From: Aplectana chamaeleonis
Lineage: Eukaryota; Nematoda; Chromadorea; Rhabditida; Cosmocercidae
Direction: 5' to 3'
DNA: 64,000 nt
Assembly (NCBI GenBank): GCA_029168955.1
Contig: JAPDOI010000157.1
Coordinates: 1 to 64,000 of the forward strand
This document shows, piece by piece, positions 1 to 12,900 of this stretch; the stretch's first letter is position 1; every line of letters starts with the position of its first letter. The position numbers were made by a program, and so were the translations under genes. The notes beneath the pieces are model-generated. The model ran no database searches. It was not told the DNA's origin and saw only the letters and a program-made list of their open reading frames with translations.

Positions 1-159
1 ACCCCAGTGGGGTGAGCAGGACGTCATAGAAAGTGTGCAGGACCCCAGTGGGAGTGAGCAGGACGTCATAAAAAGTGTGCTGGACCCCCAGTGGGGATGA
101 GCAGGACGTCATACAAAGTGTGCAGGACCCCAGTGGGGGTGAGCAGGACGTCATAAAAA

Positions 160-366
160 GTGTGCTGGACCCCCAGTGGGGGTGAGCAGGACGTCATAGA
201 AAGTGTGCAGGACCCCAGTGGGAGTGAACAGGACGTCATAGAAAGTGTGCAGGACCTCAGTGGGGGCGAGCAGGACGTCATAAAAAGTGTGCAGGTCCCC
301 AGTGGGAGTGAGCAGGACGTCATACAAGGTGTGCAGGACCCCAGTGGGGTGAGCAGGACGTCTTAG
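160..366. repeat. Higher-order block W, copy 1 (207 bp)
   Basis: A multi-unit block with a recognisable order of private variants: GTGTGCTGGACC at the start, then a unit with GTGAACAGG, one with GACCTCAGTGGGGGCG, one with GCAGGTCCCC, one with CATACAAGGTG, and an ending GTGGGGTGAGCAGG followed by CGTCTTAGAAAG. Further copies at 4125, 5673, 6635, 15015 and 25382 show that it spread as a block. Confidence 0.8.
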
Positions 367-3300
367 AAAGTGTGCAGGATCCCAGTGGGATGAGCAGGAC
401 GTCATAAAAAGTGTGCAGTATCCCAGTGGGGGTGAGCAGGACGTCATAAAAAGTGTGCAGGACCCCAGTGGGAGTGAGCAGGACGTCATACAAGGTGTGC
501 AGGACCCCAGTGGGGTGAGCAGGACGTCTTAGAAAGTGTGCAGGATCCCAGTGGGATGAGCAGGACGTCATAAAAAGTGTGCACGACCCCATTGGGGGCG
601 AGCAGGACGTCATAAAAAGTGTGCAGGACCCCAGTGGGAGTGAGCAGGACGTCATAGAAATTGTGTAGGACCTCAGTGTGAGTGTGCAGGATGTCATAGA
701 AAGTGTGCAGAACCCCAGTAGGGGTGAGCAGGACGTCATAAAAAGTGTGCAGGACCCCCGTAGGGGTGAGCAGGACGTCATAAAAAGTGTGCAGGACCCC
801 CAGTGGGGGTGAGCAGGATGTCATAGGAAGGGTGCAGGACCCCAGTGGGGGTGAGCAGGACGTCATAAAAAGTGTGCAGGACCCCAGTAGGGGTGAGCAG
901 GACGTCATAAAAAGTGTGCAGGACCCCCGTAGGGGTGAGCAGGACGTCATAAAAAGTGTGCAGGACCCCCAGTGGGGGTGAGCAGGATGTCATAGGAAGG
1001 GTGCAGGACCCCAGTGGGGGTGAGCAGGACGTCATACAAAGTGTGCAGGACCCCAGTGGGGGTGAGCAGGACGTCATAGAAAGTGTGCAGGACCCCAGTG
1101 GGAGTGAGCAGGACGTCATAAAAGTGTGCAGGACCCCAGTGGGGGTGAGCAGGACGTCATAGAAAGTGTGCAGGACCTCATTGTGAGTGTGCACGACGTC
1201 ATAGAAAGTGTGCAGGACCCCAGTGGGGTGTGCAGAACGTCATAGAAAGTGTGCAGGACCCCAGTGGGGGTGAGCAGGACGTCATAGAAAGTGTGCAGGA
1301 CCCCAGTGGGAGTGAGCACGACGTCATAAAGTGTGCAGGACCCCAGTGGGGTGTGCAGAACGTCATAGAAAGTGTGCAGGACCTCAGTGGGGGCGAGCAG
1401 GACGTCATAAAAAGTGTTCAGGACCCCAGTGGGAGTGAGCAGGACGTCATAGAAAGTGTGCAGGACCCCAGTGGGGTGTGCAGAACGTCATAGAAAGTGT
1501 GCAGGACCCCAGTGGGAGTGTGCAGGATGTCATAGAAAGTGTGCAGGACCCCAGTGGGGGTGAGCAGGACGTCATAAAAAGTGTGCAGGACCACCGTAGG
1601 GGTGAGCAGGACGTCATAGAAAGTGTGCAGGACCTCATTGTGAGTGTGCACGACGTCATAGAAAGTGTGCAGGACCCCAGTGGGGTGTGCAGAACGTCAT
1701 AGAAAGTGCGCAGGACCCCAGTGGGAGTGTGCAGGATGTCATAAAAAGTGTGCAGGACCCCAGTGGGAGTGAGCAGGACGTCATAGAAATTGTGTAGGAC
1801 CTCATTGTGAGTGTGCAAGACGTCATAGAAAGTGTGCAGGATCCCAGTGGGATGAGCAGGACGTCATAAAAAGTGTGCAGGACCCCAGTGGGAGTGAGCA
1901 GGACGTCATAAAGTGTGCAGGACCCCAGTGGGGTGTGCAGAACGTCATAGAAAGTGTGCAGGATCTCAGTGGGGGCGAGCAGGACGTCATAAAAAGTGTT
2001 CAGGACCCCAGTGGGAGTGAGCAGGACGTCATAGAAAGTGTGCAGGATCCCATTGGGATGAGCAGGACGTCATAAAAAGTGTGCAGTATCCCAGTGGGGG
2101 TGAGCAGGACGTCATAGAAAGTGTGCAGGACCCCAGTGGGAGTGCGCAGGACGTCCTAGAAAGTGTGCAGGATCCCAGTGGGATGAGCAGGACGTCATAC
2201 AAAGTGTGCAGGACCCTAGTGGGGGTGAGCAGGACGTCATACAAGGTGTGCAGGACCCCAGTGGGGTGAGCAGGACGTCATAGAAAGTGTGCAGGATCCC
2301 AGTGGGATGAGCAGGACGTCATAAAAAGTGTGCAGTATCCCAGTGGGGGTGAGCAGGACGTCATAAAAAGTGTGCAGGACCCCAGTGGGGGTGAGCAGGA
2401 CGTCATAAAAAGTGTGCAGGACCCCCGTAGGGGTGAGCAGGACGTCATAAAAAGTGTAGGACCACCAGTGGGGGTGAGCAGGATGTCATAGGAAGGGTGC
2501 AGGACCCCAGTGGGGGTGAGCAGGACGTCATACAAAGTGTGCAGGACCCCAGTGGGGTGAGCAGGACGTCTTAGAAAGTGTGCAGGATCCCAGTGGGATG
2601 AGCAGGACGTCATAAAAAGTGTGCACGACCCCATTGGGGGCGAGCAGGACGTCATAAAAAGTGTGCAGGACCCCAGTGGGAGTGAGCATGACGTCATACA
2701 AAGTGTGCAGGACCCCAGTGGGAGTGTGCAGGATGTCATAGAAAGTGTGCAGGACCCCAGTGGGGGTGAGCAGGACGTCATAGAAAGTGTGCAGAACCCC
2801 AGTAGGGGTGAGCAGGACGTCAAAAAAAGTGTGCAGAACCCCAGTAGGGGTGAGCAGGACGTCATAGAAAGTGTGCAGGACCCCAGTGGGGGTGAGCAGG
2901 ACGTCATAGAAAGTGTGCAGGACCTCAGTGGGGTGTGCAGGACGTCATAGAAAGTGTGCAGGATCCCAGTGGGATGAGCAGGACGTCATAGAAAGTGTGC
3001 AGGACCCCAGTGGGGTGTGCAGAACGTCATAGAAAGTGTGCAGGACCCCAGTGGGAGTGTGCAGGATGTCATAGAAAGTGTGCAGGACCCCAGTGGGGTG
3101 AGCAGAACGTCATTGAAAGTGTGCAGGACCACCAGTGGGGGTGAGCAGGATGTCATAGGAAGTGTGCAGGACCCCAGTGGGGGTGAGCAGGACGTCATAG
3201 AAAGTGTGCAGGATCCCAGTGGGGGTGAGAAGGACGTCTTAGAAAGTGTGCAGGATCCCAGTGGGATGAGCAGGACGTCATAAAAAGTGTGCAGTATCCC

Positions 3301-4124
3301 AGTGGGGGGTGAGCAGGACGTCATAAAAGTGTGCAGGACCCCAGTGGGAGTGAGCATGACGTCATACAAAGTGTGCAGGACCCCAGTGGGAGTGTGCAGG
3401 ATGTCATAGAAAGTGTGCAGGACCCCAGTGGGAGTGTGCAGGATGTCATAGAAAGTGCAGGACCCCAGTGGGAGTGAGGAGGATGTCATAGAAAGTGTGC
3501 AGGACCCCAGTGGGGGTGAGCAGGACGTCATAAAAAGTGTGCAGAACCCCAGTAGGGGTGAGCAGGACGTCATAAAAAGTGTGCAGGACCCCCGTAGGGG
3601 TGAGCAGGACGTCATAAAAAGTGTGCAGGACCCCCAGAGGGGGTGAGCAGGACGTCATAGAAAGTGTGCAGGATCCCAGTGGGATGAGCAGGACGTCATA
3701 AAAAGTGTGCAGTATCCCAGTGGGGGTGAGCAGGACGTCATAAAAAGTGTGCAGCACCCCAGTGGGAGTGAGCAGGACGTCATACAAAGTGTGCAGGACC
3801 CCAGTGGGGGTGAGCAGGACGTCATAGAAAGTGTGCAGGACCCCAGTGGGAGTGAGCAGGACGTCATACAAAGTGTGCAGGACCCCAGTGGGGGTGAGCA
3901 GGACGTCATAGAAAGTGTGCAGGATCCCAGTGGGGGTGAGAAGGACGTCATAAAAAGTGTGCAGGACCCCAGTGGGGGTGAGCAGGACGTCATAAAAAGT
4001 GTGCAGGACCCCAGTGGGGGTGAGCAGGACGTCATAAAAAGTGCGCAGAACCCCAGTGGGAGTGTGCAGGACGTCATACAAAGTGTGCAGGACCCCAGTG
4101 GGGGTGAGCAGGACGTCATAAAAA

Positions 4125-4415
4125 GTGTGCTGGACCCCCAGTGGGGGTGAGCAGGACGTCATAGAAAGTGTGCAGGACCCCAGTGGGAGTGAACAGGACG
4201 TCATAGAAAGTGTGCAGGACCTCAGTGGGGGCGAGCAGGACGTCATGGAAAGTGTGCAGGACCCCAGTGGGAGTGAACAGGACGTCATAGAAAGTGTGCA
4301 GGACCTCAGTGGGGGCGAGCAGGACGTCATAAAAAGTGTGCAGGTCCCCAGTGGGAGTGAGCAGGACGTCATACAAGGTGTGCAGGACCCCAGTGGGGTG
4401 AGCAGGACGTCATAG
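4125..4415. repeat. Higher-order block W, copy 2 (291 bp)
   Basis: Same order of private variants as at 160-366 but 84 bp longer. The pair of units carrying GTGAACAGG and GACCTCAGTGGGGGCG occurs twice here, so the gain is exactly two 42-bp units, as expected from unequal exchange in register. One of the duplicated units has CATGGAAAG instead of CATAGAAAG. Confidence 0.8.
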
Positions 4416-5672
4416 AAAGTGTGCAGGACCCCAGTGGGGTGTGCAGAACGTCATAGAAAGTGTGCAGGTCCCCAGTGGGAGTGAGCAGGACGTCATACAA
4501 GGTGTGCAGGACCCCAGTGGGGTGAGCAGGACGTCTTAGAAAGTGTGCAGGATCCCAGTGGGATGAGCAGGACGTCATAAAAAGTGTGCAGGACCACCGT
4601 AGGGGGGAGCAGGACGTCATAAAAAGTGTGCAGGACCCCAGTGGGGGTGAGAAGGACGTCATAGAAAGTGTGCAGGACCTCAGTGGGGGTGAGCAGGACG
4701 TCATAAAAAGTGTGCAGGTCCCCAGTGGGAGTGAGCAGGACGTCATACAAGGTGTGCAGGACCCCAGTGGGGTGAGCAGGACGTCTTAGAAAGTGTGCAA
4801 GACCCCAGTGGGGTGAGCAGGACGTCTTAGAAAGTGTGCAGGATCCCAGTGGGATGAGCAGGACGTCATAAAAAGTGTGCACGACCCCATTGGGGGCGAG
4901 CAGGACGTCATAAAAAGTGTGCAGGACCCCAGTGGGAGTGAGCAGGACGTCATAGAAATTGTGTAGGACCTCATTGTGAGTGTGCAAGACGTCATAGAAA
5001 GTGTGCAGGATCCCAGTGGGATGAGCAGGACGTCATAAAAAGTGTGCAGTATCCCAGTGGGGGGTGAGCAGGACGTCATAAAAAGTGTGCAGGACCCCAG
5101 TGGGAGTGAGCAGGACGTCATACAAAGTGTGCAGGACCCCAGTGGGGGTGAGCAGGACGTCATAGAAAGTGTGCAGGATCCCAGTGGGGGTGAGAAGGAC
5201 GTCATAAAAAGTGTGCAGGACCCCAGTGGGGGTGAGCAGGACGTCATAAAAAGTGCGCAGAACCCCAGTGGGAGTGTGCAGGACGTCATACAAAGTGTGC
5301 AGGACCCCAGTGGGGGTGAGAAGGACGTCATAAAAATTGTGCAGTATCCCAGTGGGGGTGAGCAGGACGTCATAAAAAGTGTGCAGGACCCCAGTGGGAG
5401 TGAGCAGGACGTCATAGAAAGTGTGCAGGACCCCAGTGGGGGTGAGCAGGACGTCATAAAAAGTGTGCAGAACCCCAGTAGGGGTGAGCAGGACGTCATA
5501 GAAAGTGTGCAGGACCCCAGTGGGAGTGAGCAGGACGTCATAGAAAGTGTGCAGGACCCCAGTGGGGGTGAGCAGGACGTCATAAAAAGTGTGCAGAACC
5601 CCAGTAGGGGTGAGCAGGACGTCATAAAAAGTGTGCAGGACCCCCGTAGGGGTGAGCAGGACGTCATAAAAA

Positions 5673-5879
5673 GTGTGCTGGACCCCCAGTGGGGGTGAGC
5701 AGGACGTCATAGAAAGTGTGCAGGACCCCAGTGGGAGTGAGCAGGACGTCATAGAAAGTGTGCAGGACCTCAGTGGGGGCGAGCAGGACGTCATAAAAAG
5801 TGTACAGGACCCCAGTGGGAGTGAGCAGGACGTCATACAAGGTGTGCAGGACCCCAGTGGGGTGAGCAGGACGTCTTAG
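5673..5879. repeat. Higher-order block W, copy 3 (207 bp)
   Basis: Same length as copy 1, but with GTGAGCAGG in place of GTGAACAGG and GTACAGGACC in place of GCAGGTCCCC. Ends with the CGTCTTAGAAAG unit. Confidence 0.78.
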
Positions 5880-6634
5880 AAAGTGTGCAGGATCCCAGTG
5901 GAATGAGCAGGACGTCATAAAAAGTGTGCAGGATCCCAGTGGGGGTGAGCAGGACGTCATAAAAAGTGTGCAGAACCCCAGTAGGGGTGAGCAGGACGTC
6001 ATAAAAAGTGTGCAGGACCCCAGTGGGGGTGAGCAGGACGTCATAGAAAGTGTGCAGGATTCCAGTGGGGGTGAGCAGGACGTCATAGAAAGTGTGCAGG
6101 ACCCCAGTGGGAGTGAGCAGGACGTCATAAAAGTGTGCAGGACCCCAGTGGGGGTGAGCAGGACGTCATAGAAAGTGTGCAGGACCCCAGTGGGGTGAGT
6201 AGGACGTCATAGAAAGTGTGCAGGATCCCAGTGGGATGAGCAGGACGTCATAAAAAGTGTGCAGGACCCCAGTGGGAGTGAGCAGGACGTCATACAAAGT
6301 GTGCAGGACCCCAGTGGGGGTGAGCAGGACGTCATAAAAAGTGTGCAGGACCCCAGTGGGAGTGTGCAGGATGTCATAGAAAGTGTGCAGGACCCCAGTG
6401 GGGGTGAGCAGGACGTCATAAAAAGTGTGCAGAACCCCAGTGGGGGTGAGCAGGACGTCATAAAAAGTGTGCAGGACCCCAGTGGGAGTGAGCAGGACGT
6501 CATACAAAGTGTGCAGGACCCCAGTGGGGGTGAGCAGGACGTCGTAGAAAGTGTGCAGGATCCCAGTGGGGGTGAGAAGGACGTCATAAAAAGTGTGCAG
6601 GACCCCAGTGGGGGTGAGCAGGACGTCATAAAAA

Positions 6635-6925
6635 GTGTGCTGGACCCCCAGTGGGGGTGAGCAGGACGTCATAGAAAGTGTGCAGGACCCCAGTGGGAGT
6701 GAACAGGACGTCATAGAAAGTGTGCAGGACCTCAGTGGGGGCGAGCAGGACGTCATAGAAAGTGTGCAGGACCCCAGTGGGAGTGAACAGGACGTCATAG
6801 AAAGTGTGCAGGACCTCAGTGGGGGCGAGCAGGACGTCATAAAAAGTGTGCAGGTCCCCAGTGGGAGTGAGCAGGACGTCATACAAGGTGTGCAGGACCC
6901 CAGTGGGGTGAGCAGGACGTCTTAG
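6635..6925. repeat. Higher-order block W, copy 4 (291 bp)
   Basis: Same 84-bp internal duplication as the copy at 4125-4415, without its CATGGAAAG change. It is therefore a sister of that copy, about 2.5 kb away. Confidence 0.8.
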
Positions 6926-9900
6926 AAAGTGTGCAGGATCCCAGTGGGGGTGAGAAGGACGTCATAAAAAGTGTGCAGGACCCCAGTGGGGGTGAGCAGG
7001 ACGTCATAGAAAGTGTGCAGGATTCCAGTGGGGGTGAGCAGGACGTCATAGAAAGTGTGCAGGACCCCAGTGGGAGTGAGCAGGACGTCATAAAAGTGTG
7101 CAGGACCCCAGTGGGGGTGAGCAGGACGTCATAGAAAGTGTGCAGGATCCCAGTGGGGGTGAGCAGGACGTCATAAAAAGTGTGCAGGACCCCAGTGGGA
7201 GTGAGCAGGACGTCATAGAAAGTGTGCAGGACCCCAGTGGGGGTGAGCAGGACGTCATACAAGGTGTGCAGGACCCCAGTGGGGTGAGCAGGACGTCATA
7301 GAAAGTGTGCAGGATCCCAGTGGGATGAGCAGGACGTCATAAAAAGTGTGCAGTATCCCAGTGGGGGTGAGCAGGACGTCATAAAAAGTGTGCAGGACCC
7401 CAGTGGGGGTGAGCAGGACGTCATAAAAAGTGTGCAGGACCCCAGTGGGAGTGAGCAGGACGTCATAGAAAGTGTGCAGGACCCCAGTGGGGGTGAGCAG
7501 GACGTCATAAAAAGTGTGCAGAACCCCAGTAGGGGTGAGCAGGACGTCATAAAAAGTGTGCAGGACCCCCGTAGGGGTGAGCAGGACGTCATAAAAAGTG
7601 TGCAGGACCCCAGTGGGGTGTGCAGAACGTCATACAAAGTGTGCAGGACCCCAGTGGGGGTGAGCAGGACGTCATAGAAAGTGTGCAGGACCTCATTGTG
7701 AGTGTGCACGACGTCATAGAAAGTGTGCAGGACCCCAGTGGGGTGTGCAGAACGTCATTGAAAGTGTGCAGGACCCCAGTGGGAGTGTGCAGGTGGTCAT
7801 AGAAAGTGTGCAGGACCCCAGTGGGGGTAAGCAGGACGTCATAGAAAGTGTGCAGGATCCCAGTGGGATGAGCAGGACGTCATAAAAAGTGTGCAGTATC
7901 CCAGTGGGGGTGAGCAGGACGTCATACAAGGTGTGCAGGACCCCAGTGGGGTGAGCAGGACGTCTTAGAAAGTGTGCAGGATCCCAGTGGGAGTGAGCAG
8001 GACGTCATACAAGGTGTGCAGGACCCCAGTGGGGGTGAGCAGGACGTCATAGAAAGTGTGCAAGACCTCATTGTGAGTGTGCACGACGTCATAAAGTGTG
8101 CAGGACCTCAGTGGGGGGCGAGCAGGACATCATAAAAAGTGTTCAGGACCCCAGTGGGGGTGAGCAGGACGGCATAAAAAGTGTGCAGAACCCCAGTAGG
8201 GGTGAGCAGGACGTCATAAAAAGTGTGCAGAACCCCAGTGGGGTGAGCAGGACGTCATAAAAAGTGTGCAAGACCCCAGTGGGAGTGAGCAGGACGTCAT
8301 ACAAAGTGTGCAGGATTCCAGTGGGGTGAGCAGGACGTCGTAGAAAGTGTGCAGGATCCCAGTGGGGGTGAGCAGGACGTCATAGAAATTGTGCAGGACC
8401 CCAGTGGGAGTGAACAGGACGTCATAGAAAGTGTGCAGGACCCCAGTGGGGTGAGCAGGACGTCTTAGAAAGTGTGCAGGACCTCAGTGGGATGAGCAGG
8501 ACGTCATAAAAAGTGTGCAGGACCTCAGTGGGATGAGCAGGACGTCATAAAAAGTGTGCAGGACCCCAGTGGGGGTGAGCAGGACGTCATAAAAAGTGTG
8601 CAGGACCCCCGTAGGGGTGAGCAGGACGTCATAAAAAGTGTGCAGGACCCCCAGTGGGGGTGAGCAGGACGTCATAGAAAGTGTGCAGGACCCCAGTGGG
8701 AGTGAGCAGGATGTCATACAAAGTGTGGAGGAGCCCAGTGGGGTGTGCAGAACGTCATAGAAAGTGTGCAGGACCCCAGTGGGAGTGAGCAGGACGTCAT
8801 AAAAAGTGTGCAGGACCCCAGTGGGAGTGAGCAGGACGTCATACAAAGTGTGCAGGACCCCAGTGGGGGTGAGCAGGACGTCATAGAAAGTGTGCAGGAT
8901 CCCAGTGGGGGTGAGAAGGACGTCATAAAAAGTGTGCAGGACCCCAGTGGGAGTGAGCAGGACGTCATAGAAAGTGTGCAGGACCCCAGTGGGGGTGAGC
9001 AGGACGTCATAGAAAGTGTGCAGGATCCCAGTGGGGGTGAGAAGGACGTCATAAAAAGTGTGCAGGACCCCAGTGGGGTGAGCAGGACGTCATAAAAAGT
9101 GTGCAGGACCCCAGTGGGGGTGAGCAGAACGTCATAAAAAGTGTGCAGGACCCCAGTGGGGGTGAGCAGGACGTCATAGAAAGTGTGTAGGACCTCATTG
9201 TGAGTGTGCAAGACGTCATAGAAAGTGTGCAGTATCCCAGTGGGGTGGGCAGAACGTCATAGAAAGTGTGCAGGGCCCCAATGGGAGCGTGCAGGACGTC
9301 ATAAAGTGTGCAGGACCCCAGTGGGGATGAGCAGGACGTCATAAAAAGTGTGCAGTATCCCGGTGGGGGTGAGCAGGACGTCATAAAAAGTGTGCAGGAC
9401 CCCAGTGGGAGTGAGCAGGACGTCATACAAAGTGTGCAGGACCCCAGTGGGGGTGAGCAGGACGTCGTAGAAAGTGTGCAGGATCCCAGTGGGGGTGAGA
9501 AGGACGTCATAAAAAGTGTGCAGGACCCCAGTGGGAGTGAGCAGGACGTCATAGAAAGTGTGCAGGACCCCAGTGGGGGTGAGCAGGACGTCATAAAAAG
9601 TGTGCAGAACCCCAGTAGGGGTGAGCAGGACGTCCTAGAAAGTGTGCAGGACCCCAGTGGGGTGAGCAGGACGTCATAGAAAGTGTGCAGGACCCCAGTG
9701 GGAGTGAGCAGGACGTCATAGAAAGTGTGCAGGGCCCCATTGGGAGTGTGCAGGACGTCATACAAAGTGTGCAGGACCCCAGTGGGGATGAGCAGGACGT
9801 CATAGAAACTGTGCAGGACCTCATTGTGAGTGTGCAAGACGTCATAGAAAGTGTGCAGGATCCCAGTGGGATGAGCAGGACGTCATAAAAAGTGTGCAGG

Positions 9901-12900
9901 ATCCCAGTGGGATGAGCAGGACGTCATAAAAAGTGTGCAGTATCCGAGTGGGGGGTGAGCAGGACGTCATACAAAGTGTGCAGGACCCCAGTGGGGGTGA
10001 GCAGGACGTCATAGAAAGTGTGCAGGACCCCAGTGGGAGTGAGCACGACGTCATAAAGTGTGCAGGACCCCAGTGGGGTGTGCAGAACGTCATAGAAAGT
10101 GTGCAGGACCTCAGTGGGAGTGAGCAGGACGTCATACAAAGTGTGCAGGACCCCAGTGGGGGTGAGCAGGACGTCGTAGAAAGTGTGCAGGATCCCAGTG
10201 GGGGTGAGAAGGACGTCATAAAAAGTGTGCAGGACCCCAGTGGGAGTGAGCAGGACGTCATACAAGATGTGCAGGACCCCAGTGGGGTGAGCAGGACGTC
10301 CTAGAAAGTGTGCAGGATCCCAGTGGGATGAGCAGGACGTCATAGAAAGTGTGCAAGACCTCATTGTGAGTGTGCACGACGTCATAAAGTGTGCAGGACC
10401 CCAGTGGGGGCGAGCAGGACGTCATAAAAAGTGTTCAGGACCCCAGTGGGAGTGAGCAGGACGTCATACAAGGTGTGCAGGACCCCAGTGGGGTGAGCAG
10501 GACGTCATAGAAAGTGTGCAGGATCCCAGTGGGATGAGCAGGACGTCATAAAAAGTGTGCAGTATCCCAGTGGGAGTGAGCAGGACGTCATACAAGGTGT
10601 GCAGGACCCCAGTGGGGGGTGCAGGACGTCATAGAAAGTGTGCAGGACCCCAGTGGGGTGAGCAGGACGGCATAGAAAGTGTGCAGGACCCCAGTGGGAG
10701 TGAGCAGAACGTCATAAAAAGTGTTCAGGACCCCAGTGGGAGTGAGCAGGACGTCATACAAGGTGTGCAGGATCCCAGTGGGGTGAGCAGGACGTCATAG
10801 AGAGTGTGCAGGATCCCAGTGGGAGTGAGCAGGACGTCATAGAAAGTGTGCAGGACCCCAGTGGGGGTGAGCAGGACGTCATAAAAAGTGTTCAGGACCC
10901 CAGTGGGAGTGAGCAGGACGTCATACAAGATGTGCAGGACCCCAGTGGGGTGAGCAGGACGTCATAGAAAGTGTGCAGGATCCCAGTGGGATGAGCAGGA
11001 TGTCATAGGAAGGGTGCAGGACCCCAGTGGGGGTGAGCAGGACGTCATACAAAGTGTGCAGGACCCCAGTGGGGGTGAGCAGGACGTCATAGAAAGTGTG
11101 CAGGACCCCAGTGGGGGTGAGCAGGACGTCATACAAAATGTGCAGGACCCCAGTGGGGTGAGCAGAACGTCATAGAAAGTGTGCAGGATTCCAGTGGGGG
11201 TGAGCAGGACGTCATAGAAAGTGTGCAGGACCTCAGTGGGGGCGAGCAGGACGTCATAAAAAGTGTTCAGGACCCCAGTGGGAGTGAGCAGGACGTCATA
11301 CAAGGTGTGCAGGATCCCAGTGGGGTGAGCAGGACGTCATAGAGAGTGTGCAGGATCCCAGTGGGATGAGCAGGACGTCATAAAAAGTGTGCAGTATCCC
11401 AGTGGGGGTGAGCAGGACGTCATAGAAAGTGTGCAGGACCCCAGTGGGGTGTGCAGAACGTCATACAAAGTGTGCAGGACCCCAGTGGGGGTGAGCAGGA
11501 CGTCATAGAAAGTGTGCAGGACCCCAGTGGGAGTGAGCAGGACGTCATAAAAGTGTGCAGGACCCCAGTGGGGGTGAGCAGGACGTCATAGAAAGTGTGC
11601 AGGACCTCATTGTGAGTGTGCACGACGTCATAGAAAGTGTGCAGGACCCCAGTGGGGTGTGCAGAACGTCATAGAAAGTGTGCAGGACCTCATTGTGAGT
11701 GTGCACGACGTCATAGAAAGTGTGCAGGACCCCAGTGGGGTGTGCAGAACGTCATACAAAGTGTGCAGGACCCCAGTGGGGGTGAGCAGGACGTCATAGA
11801 AAGTGTGCAGGACCCCAGTGGGAGTGAGCAGGACGTCATAAAAGTGTGCAGGACCCCAGTGGGGGTGAGCAGGACGTCATAGAAAGTGTGCAGGACCCCA
11901 GTGGGGGTGAGCAGGATGTCATAGAAAGTGTGCAGGACCCCAGTGGGAGTGAGCAGGACGTCATAGAAAGTGTGCAGGACCCCAGTGGGTGAGCAGGACG
12001 TCATAGAAAGTGTGCAGGATCCCAGTGGGATGAGCAGGACGTCATAGAAAGTGTGCAGGACCCCAGTGGGGTGTGCAGAACGTCATAGAAAGTGTGCAGG
12101 ACCCCAGTGGGAGTGTGCAGGATGTCATAGAAAGTGTGCAGGACCCCAGTGGGGGTGAGCAGGACGTCATAGAAAGTGTGCAGGACCTCATTGTGAGTGT
12201 GCACGACGTCATAGAAAGTGTGCAGGACCCCAGTGGGGTGTGCAGAACGTCATACAAAGTGTGCAGGACCCCAGTGGGGGTGAGCAGGACGTCATAGAAA
12301 GTGTGCAGGACCCCAGTGGGGGTGAGCAGGACGTCATAAAAGTGTGCAGGACCCCAGTGGGAGTGAGCAGGACGTCATAGAAAGTGTGCAGGACCCCAGT
12401 GGGGGTGAGCAGGACGTCATAGAAAGTGTGCAGGACCTCATTGTGAGTGTGCACGACGTCATAGAAAGTGTGCAGGACCCCAGTGGGGTGTGCAGAACGT
12501 CATAGAAAGTGTGCAGGACCCCAGTGGGAGTGTGCAGGATGTCATAGAAAGTGTGCAGGACCCCAGTGGGGGTGAGCAGGACGTCATAAAAAGTGTGCAG
12601 GACCCCAGTGGGAGTGAGCAGGACGTCATAGAAAATGTGCAGGATCCCATTGGGATGAGCAGGACGTCATAAAAAGTGTGCAGGACCCCAGTGGGAGTGA
12701 GCAGGACGTCATAGAAATTGTGTAGGACCTCATTGTGAGTGTGCAAGACGTCATAGAAAGTGTGCAGGATCCCAGTGGGATGAGCAGGACGTCATAAAAA
12801 GTGTGCAGTATCCCAGTGGGGGGTGAGCAGGACGTCATAAAAGTGTGCAGGACCCCAGTGGGAGTGAGCATGACGTCATACAAAGTGTGCAGGACCCCAG